Made by a program: the position numbers and the translations under genes. Source: Candidatus Cloacimonadota bacterium (GTDB taxonomy: Bacteria; Muiribacteriota; UBA6191; JACPRK01). Taken from it: a DNA stretch of 8,916 nt. The notes beneath the pieces are model-generated. The model was not told the origin of the DNA. It ran no database searches and was given only the letters and a program-made list of their open reading frames with translations. The stretch is from contig JAJFLN010000230.1 of NCBI GenBank assembly GCA_021772705.1, forward strand, positions 1 to 8,916. Reading direction: 5' to 3'. Positions 4,843 to 8,916 of the stretch are shown piece after piece. Each line of letters begins with the position of its first letter. The first letter of the stretch is position 1.

Positions 4843-7341
4843 GTGGAGCAGAAACCCAGGACAACCATCGATCTCGAGGCCGATCTTCCGCAGCGGCTTG
4901 CCTTCGCCATGGCCTTGGCCACCCTGCTGGTGATGTCCACGTTCTCCCTCACGGGTCTCACGGCCTCCCTGGTCAAGAAGGGAATTCCCGAGACCATGAA
5001 CACGTTCCTGGAGTCCGGCCAGCGGACCTACGAGAGAGTGGCCAAGGGACCTCTCTCGGCCCTCTTCCTGAATCCGGAAGACATGGGGTTCCTGATCGGC
5101 GAGAGGATCGCCATCCTGCGTTCCGCCACGGGAACCTATGACGCGGAGGACTATGGCTCGGCCATCGAGGTGGCGGGGTCCAATCTGGACCGGGTCCGGA
5201 CCCTCTCCATCGGCGACCTGGAGTTGACGACGAAGGGCTTCCACTACGACCCCGGGCTGGGAACTATCACGATCCTGATCAAGCGGGAGCCGGACCAGAT
5301 CGCGGACCGGCTGACGGCGCAGGACTTCTCCCGGGCCGACGCGTCGATCCCCATTCGCTGGCCCACGGGGGCCACTCTCAGCAGCGGTGGCGCCCGGGTC
5401 GTCACCCGCCTGGCGGGAGCGAAGACCCCCGCCACCACCGGGCCGGCAGCAGTGGAGGCCAGTGACGTCGACGCCGAGGAGGCCTGGAAGGAACACCTGG
5501 CGAAGCTCCGAGGCCAGGTACTGACTCTGCTGAAGGAAAACGGTGTCACTCTCGACGACAGGGCGGACCGGAACCTGAGAGAAGAGACATTCGAGAAGCG
5601 CAACGAGTCCCTGTTCCTGTCCATCCTGGGTACCGTCGTCTACGCCAGCTCCCTGCAGGAGGAATCGAAGCGGACGCTTGTCCGCGGCCTGCTGGAACTG
5701 GAGCTGTTCCAGGAGTACTTCCTCCGCCTGAACTCGAAGCAACTGACCGTCCTGGTGTCCCCTTCGAACTCCATGGACAGGATCGTGGAGATTCTCTGGG
5801 ACAAGCGGGGACCGGGTTACTTGCTGCAGCGGTCCGGCCTGTCCTCCTCCTCCGCAACAGCCGAGACGACTTCATCGGGCAGCGGCACCGGCGGTCCGGA
5901 GATCGTCCATCTCAAGGCCGCCGAGTTCCGCAAGATCTTCAGAGCCGAGGAGCCCTTCCGGATCTGCCTGGCGAACCAGGAGAAGATCCGCTTCGCCGCC
6001 GAGCAAGGGCTGGAACAGGGACTGGGGGCCGCCAATCTGGACCTTTTCGCCCTGGTCCGTCAGGAGCTGCTGCCCACGACACTTCAGTGTCCCGAGGCTG
6101 GACGCTACGGTATCGAGGTTGAGCGGGGGGCAGTCCAGGTGACCTGCCGGGTCCACGGAAACTCGCAGAAGCCCTCCAAGGAGCACGAGAGATTCGCCAA
6201 GCTGTTCGGGCTCTACGAGCGAGCTCGCGGGGCCGTGCTGCGAGAGCGGCGGCCAGATGAGTTCATACCCGTCTTGGAGAAGGAGCTTGCCCGGCAGCCG
6301 GAGAATGCCTACATCGCCTATCTTCTAGGCCGGGCCTACATTCAGACTCAAGAGTTCCAGAAGGCCCACTCGGTCCTGAAGCCCATCTCTGACGACACTC
6401 CCGGTAACGTGGCCTACAGTTACTTTGGTGGATTCTCCTTCTATGCCGCCGGCAATATCCCCCTCGCCGACCTACTTCTGTCACGGGCCCTGCAGTCGTC
6501 CAGTTTCAGCGACAGCGAGGAAGACGTGCTGGGCCGGGCGGACTACTACCTCATGCTCGACAAGTGCCGATGGCTCGGCTGGGCAGTCGCGGGCCGGCCC
6601 GTCAGATACACCGACGAAGGGGCGATCCTGGAGGAAGAGATCAAGCCGAAGCGCTTCATCGACTTCAGCCGCCTGAGTGAACCGGAGTACCCATCGGAGA
6701 AGTGCCTCCGAGGCATTCGCTCTCTTACAGCCGCCCTGGGGCCGATCATCGAGGCCTTCCAGCAAGACTCCACCCAAGACCGGCTCACGGAATTCTATTC
6801 CCGATACGCCCGGGACAGGACGGAGTTCCAGCGCCAGAGACTCGAAAAGTTCCTCCAGTCCCTGGCCAGAGAGTATCTGGGAATGGCCCGGGAAGCCATG
6901 CCAGTCTGTCCCGATCGGGGGGCCTACCGGCTGGAGCGTCAGGACACGAAGTACCCCCTGCAGTGCACGAAGCACCGGGACATCGATCCTGAAGCGCTGG
7001 GGGATCTGAAGGAACGGACACCGGGGTGGAAACTTCACGCCCTGAACAACCTGATCTTCTACCTCCACCGGCTCAAGAACCGGAACCTGCACCAGTGCCT
7101 GGAGAACCAGCTTCGCATCTACCAGGCCTTCAAGTCCTGGGACGATCCTAGGCGGACCCCGGCCCTGAGCGACCTGATCGCCGAAGGCAAGGTGCCCCAG
7201 AAGTCGGGACGCTGCCCCGAGAGGAACAAGCCCTACAGTGTAACGCGGCTTGGGCTGGTCAACTGTCTGGATCATGAAGCCATCGCCTCCGTCCAGAGAC
7301 GGCTCTCGACGTGGCGCCTGCCCCGCAAGGGCGATCGCTGA
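4843..7341 (+). CDS. membrane-anchored TPR-like protein with three Cys/His modules
   Basis: I do not recognise this 832-residue protein as a known family. One hydrophobic helix at about 19-41 looks like a signal anchor. I cannot tell which side the rest is on, since positive charges flank the helix on both sides. A mainly helical region follows, then a Ser/Gly/Thr linker (331-353), a TPR-like stretch (~470-550, with the pattern AYLLGRAYIQTQEFQKA) and a helical C-terminal third. Three Cys/His modules stand out: CPEAGRY...C-x2-H (Cys416, Cys435, His438), CPDRGAY...C-x2-H (Cys689, Cys708, His711) and CPERNKPY...C-x2-H (Cys791, Cys808, His811). They recall the CPxGGxY...CxxHG tails of some pilin-like proteins and could bind zinc or form disulfides. 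GTG 4843 is preceded by GAGGA only 3 nt away; ATG 4909 would cut into the hydrophobic helix, so GTG is preferred. The gene lies 6 bp after the cyclase and 14 bp before a GAF protein. The context suggests a scaffold or sensor for the cyclase, which is inference. Confidence 0.8.
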   Translation: MEQKPRTTIDLEADLPQRLAFAMALATLLVMSTFSLTGLTASLVKKGIPETMNTFLESGQRTYERVAKGPLSALFLNPEDMGFLIGERIAILRSATGTYDAEDYGSAIEVAGSNLDRVRTLSIGDLELTTKGFHYDPGLGTITILIKREPDQIADRLTAQDFSRADASIPIRWPTGATLSSGGARVVTRLAGAKTPATTGPAAVEASDVDAEEAWKEHLAKLRGQVLTLLKENGVTLDDRADRNLREETFEKRNESLFLSILGTVVYASSLQEESKRTLVRGLLELELFQEYFLRLNSKQLTVLVSPSNSMDRIVEILWDKRGPGYLLQRSGLSSSSATAETTSSGSGTGGPEIVHLKAAEFRKIFRAEEPFRICLANQEKIRFAAEQGLEQGLGAANLDLFALVRQELLPTTLQCPEAGRYGIEVERGAVQVTCRVHGNSQKPSKEHERFAKLFGLYERARGAVLRERRPDEFIPVLEKELARQPENAYIAYLLGRAYIQTQEFQKAHSVLKPISDDTPGNVAYSYFGGFSFYAAGNIPLADLLLSRALQSSSFSDSEEDVLGRADYYLMLDKCRWLGWAVAGRPVRYTDEGAILEEEIKPKRFIDFSRLSEPEYPSEKCLRGIRSLTAALGPIIEAFQQDSTQDRLTEFYSRYARDRTEFQRQRLEKFLQSLAREYLGMAREAMPVCPDRGAYRLERQDTKYPLQCTKHRDIDPEALGDLKERTPGWKLHALNNLIFYLHRLKNRNLHQCLENQLRIYQAFKSWDDPRRTPALSDLIAEGKVPQKSGRCPERNKPYSVTRLGLVNCLDHEAIASVQRRLSTWRLPRKGDR

Positions 7342-7355
7342 GGAACTGGATCTTC

Positions 7356-8354
7356 ATGGCACAAATTGAGATACCCGATGTGCAGGAACTGAAGCAGTAC
7401 GGAGTGATCAAACGCTTCGTCAACAAGGACCTGAAAGCCGAATTGGTCTATGTGTTCCTGGTCCTGACGGTGATGACGATCCTGGCCGTTGGATTCGGAG
7501 ATCCCATGACACCGTTTCACTCCTTCAGCTTCGTGTTCGGTGTGGCGGCAGTCTTCTTCTTCTCCGTGACGTTTTCGACCTTTCCTGGACTGGTGATGGC
7601 CGCGGGAGTCATGGCCCTCATGCTCTGCACGACCTGGTCCGCCGGAACAGCACGGCTCAACATCTTCCTCGTCGAGAGTCCCTTCCTGGCCCTGTTCTTC
7701 ATCGGTGTGGCGGTCCTGCCGAACCTGATGCCCGTCCTGCTCGAGCAGGAGGCAGTGGAGGTCGAGGCCGAGAGACAGGCGATGGAGGAGAAGGCCGCCG
7801 GTCTCGACGCACAACTGGTCTCCCTTCAGAGGGAGGCCAAGTCGGATCAGATGGATGTTCACAAGAAGGACAACGTGAAGCGATCCACCCGGACGACAGT
7901 GCTGCACGCCTTCTCCCGAGAGCTGCTCCAGTCGTCGAGCCAGCGAGAGATGCTCAACGTCCTCTTCCACACCCTGACCCGTACCTTCGGCGTGCTGGAA
8001 TGCGCCATGTTCATCCCCACCGGAGGCAATGACGAGCTCACCATCGCCCGGATCATTCACCCGGATCAGAGCGCCCTGGAGAACACCAAGCTCGACAGCC
8101 AGCTGCCCTTGCTGCAGCGCGTCATTTCCCGGAAGATTCCTGCCCAGTTCGATGTACCGACTGCCATCGACGACAACCTGGAGACCTCGCTGCTCATCCC
8201 TATCCTGGTGGACGGAGAGGTCTACGCCATCTTCTCGGTAGGGAAGTTCAAGACAGGTCCGCTTCAAGCCGAGGAGGCGGAGTTCATTCTGGAGTTGTCG
8301 ACGATGACCAACAGCGCCATCGAGCAGCTCAAGATGGTCCTGGCCGTGAGTTGA
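7356..8354 (+). CDS. 4TM-coiled-coil-GAF membrane protein, no output domain
   Basis: This is a 332-residue protein. Four hydrophobic helices lie at about 30-48, 55-75, 77-95 and 103-129, followed by a charged coiled coil (~130-162) and KSDQMDVHKK (162-171). A GAF-like domain (~178-325) has a typical ending: a LLIPILVDGEVYAIFSVGK strand pair, then a long C-terminal helix. The topology and the DQMD..KK linker match the N-terminal half of the cyclase encoded at 2392-4836. It is therefore probably a paralog that lost, or never had, the catalytic domain, and might pair with the cyclase through the coiled coil or GAF domain. No histidine-kinase, GGDEF or cyclase motifs are present. ATG 7356 is chosen because GAGGA (7340-7344) precedes it by 11 nt and overlaps the stop of the previous gene. 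The longer reading from 7311 would overlap that gene by 31 bases and has no good ribosome binding site. The GAF ligand is unknown. Confidence 0.85.
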   Translation: MAQIEIPDVQELKQYGVIKRFVNKDLKAELVYVFLVLTVMTILAVGFGDPMTPFHSFSFVFGVAAVFFFSVTFSTFPGLVMAAGVMALMLCTTWSAGTARLNIFLVESPFLALFFIGVAVLPNLMPVLLEQEAVEVEAERQAMEEKAAGLDAQLVSLQREAKSDQMDVHKKDNVKRSTRTTVLHAFSRELLQSSSQREMLNVLFHTLTRTFGVLECAMFIPTGGNDELTIARIIHPDQSALENTKLDSQLPLLQRVISRKIPAQFDVPTAIDDNLETSLLIPILVDGEVYAIFSVGKFKTGPLQAEEAEFILELSTMTNSAIEQLKMVLAVS

Positions 8355-8356
8355 TC

Positions 8357-8916
8357 ATGAAGCAGACTGCTAACAGAATTCGCATCGCTCTGACCCGGGA
8401 GATCTTCGACTACCTCTTGGTGTTGTTCGCACTCCTGCTGCTGTTCAACATCGTCCTGGCCCTCGGATTCCTGGAGAGCAATCAGGAGGGCTACCTCGGC
8501 ATCCGGCAGGAGGGCTTCCGCATGGCGGCCTGCTGGGTCGTGTTGATGTCGATCTGCCTCGCCTCGGATCATCTCAGGAACTACCGTCTCGCAGTGCTGC
8601 TCCTCTGCACGGCCCTGGGTAGCGGCATCCAGTATCTCTCCTTCTTCAGCGCCGACGCCATCGGCGCTCAGGCCACGCAATTCGAGCTGACCATGTCGGT
8701 CCTCTCCGTCTACTTCACCCTGCCCGTCTTCATCGTGCTCCTGGTCTCCACCAAGGTGGACAACCTGCTGGGGATCGTGGAGAAAGAGCGCCTCGGTCTT
8801 CAGCGGGCCGCGGGAGAGGCGAACCGGACCCTGGAGCTCCTGAAGAAATCGAAGGAGCAGAAGGACCAGAAACCAGAGGACGAGGACGAGGGAGGCGAGT
8901 CCCGGTTGCGGCGGCT
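8357..8916 (+). CDS. 4TM-coiled-coil membrane protein, 3' end outside window
   Basis: An open frame from ATG 8357 runs off the window after 186 codons without a stop. Four hydrophobic helices lie at about 18-38, 57-70, 76-96 and 110-131. A coiled coil follows (~136-168, VEKERLGLQRAAGEANRTL) and then a highly charged stretch, QKPEDEDEGGESRLRR. The start lies 2 bases after the stop of the GAF protein (TGATCATG), so translational coupling is likely. There is no strong Shine-Dalgarno sequence. The layout repeats the 4TM-plus-coiled-coil front end of the cyclase and of the preceding GAF protein, although I see no DQMD motif before the edge. The missing part could hold a GAF, cyclase or other domain, or the protein may end soon after the acidic tail. 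Confidence 0.8.
   Translation, partial: MKQTANRIRIALTREIFDYLLVLFALLLLFNIVLALGFLESNQEGYLGIRQEGFRMAACWVVLMSICLASDHLRNYRLAVLLLCTALGSGIQYLSFFSADAIGAQATQFELTMSVLSVYFTLPVFIVLLVSTKVDNLLGIVEKERLGLQRAAGEANRTLELLKKSKEQKDQKPEDEDEGGESRLRR

Noticed and set aside
7272..8267. A 331-codon - strand open frame opposite the GAF protein
   Set aside because: It has biased His/Gln/Gly-rich composition and no motif, and the + strand reading has clear TM and GAF features.

Overview
The window is GC-rich bacterial DNA with tightly packed genes, nearly all on the + strand. Both tRNA genes lie on the - strand, and the one whose 3' end is inside the window (tRNA-Val) carries an encoded CCA. An IspG of the long three-domain type, a class III cyclase and several multi-TM/GAF proteins fit a free-living, environmental, Gram-negative-like bacterium. 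I cannot name the phylum from the sequence. A deep-branching or uncultivated lineage is a guess.

Layout. Positions 1-193 hold two - strand tRNA genes: tRNA-Val(UAC), and downstream of it tRNA-Asp(GUC), cut by the window edge. A strong sigma70-type promoter for the tRNAs lies at 234-262. It is back to back with a weaker candidate + strand promoter at 268-296. From about 339 to 2067 two overlapping + strand genes together encode one enzyme, IspG (GcpE) of the MEP isoprenoid pathway, but in an unusual form. The first gene encodes the A* spacer domain plus the C-terminal [4Fe-4S] domain. The second encodes the N-terminal TIM barrel. The usual single chain is therefore split at the A/A* boundary and the order of the pieces is reversed. 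Positions 2068-2391 are non-coding and contain a MITE-like imperfect inverted-repeat element (2117-2282).

From 2392 to the right edge runs a closely spaced four-gene cluster with gaps of 6, 14 and 2 bases. Its members are (i) a four-TM, GAF, class IIIb adenylate cyclase with a C-terminal zinc ribbon; (ii) an unrecognised 832-residue membrane-anchored protein with a TPR-like region and three Cys-Pro...Tyr...Cys-x2-His modules; (iii) a four-TM, coiled-coil, GAF protein without an output domain; and (iv) a four-TM, coiled-coil protein cut off by the window end. Proteins (i) and (iii) share a distinctive DQMD..KK linker between coiled coil and GAF, so they are probably paralogous. My inference is a membrane-bound, multi-subunit cAMP signalling complex in which the non-catalytic 4TM proteins and the TPR/Cys-His protein modulate or scaffold the cyclase.

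The points most worth a second look are the order-swapped split ispG, the undescribed cyclase cluster, the triple Cys/His module in its second gene, and a ten-residue motif duplicated in the cyclase tail with mostly different codons.
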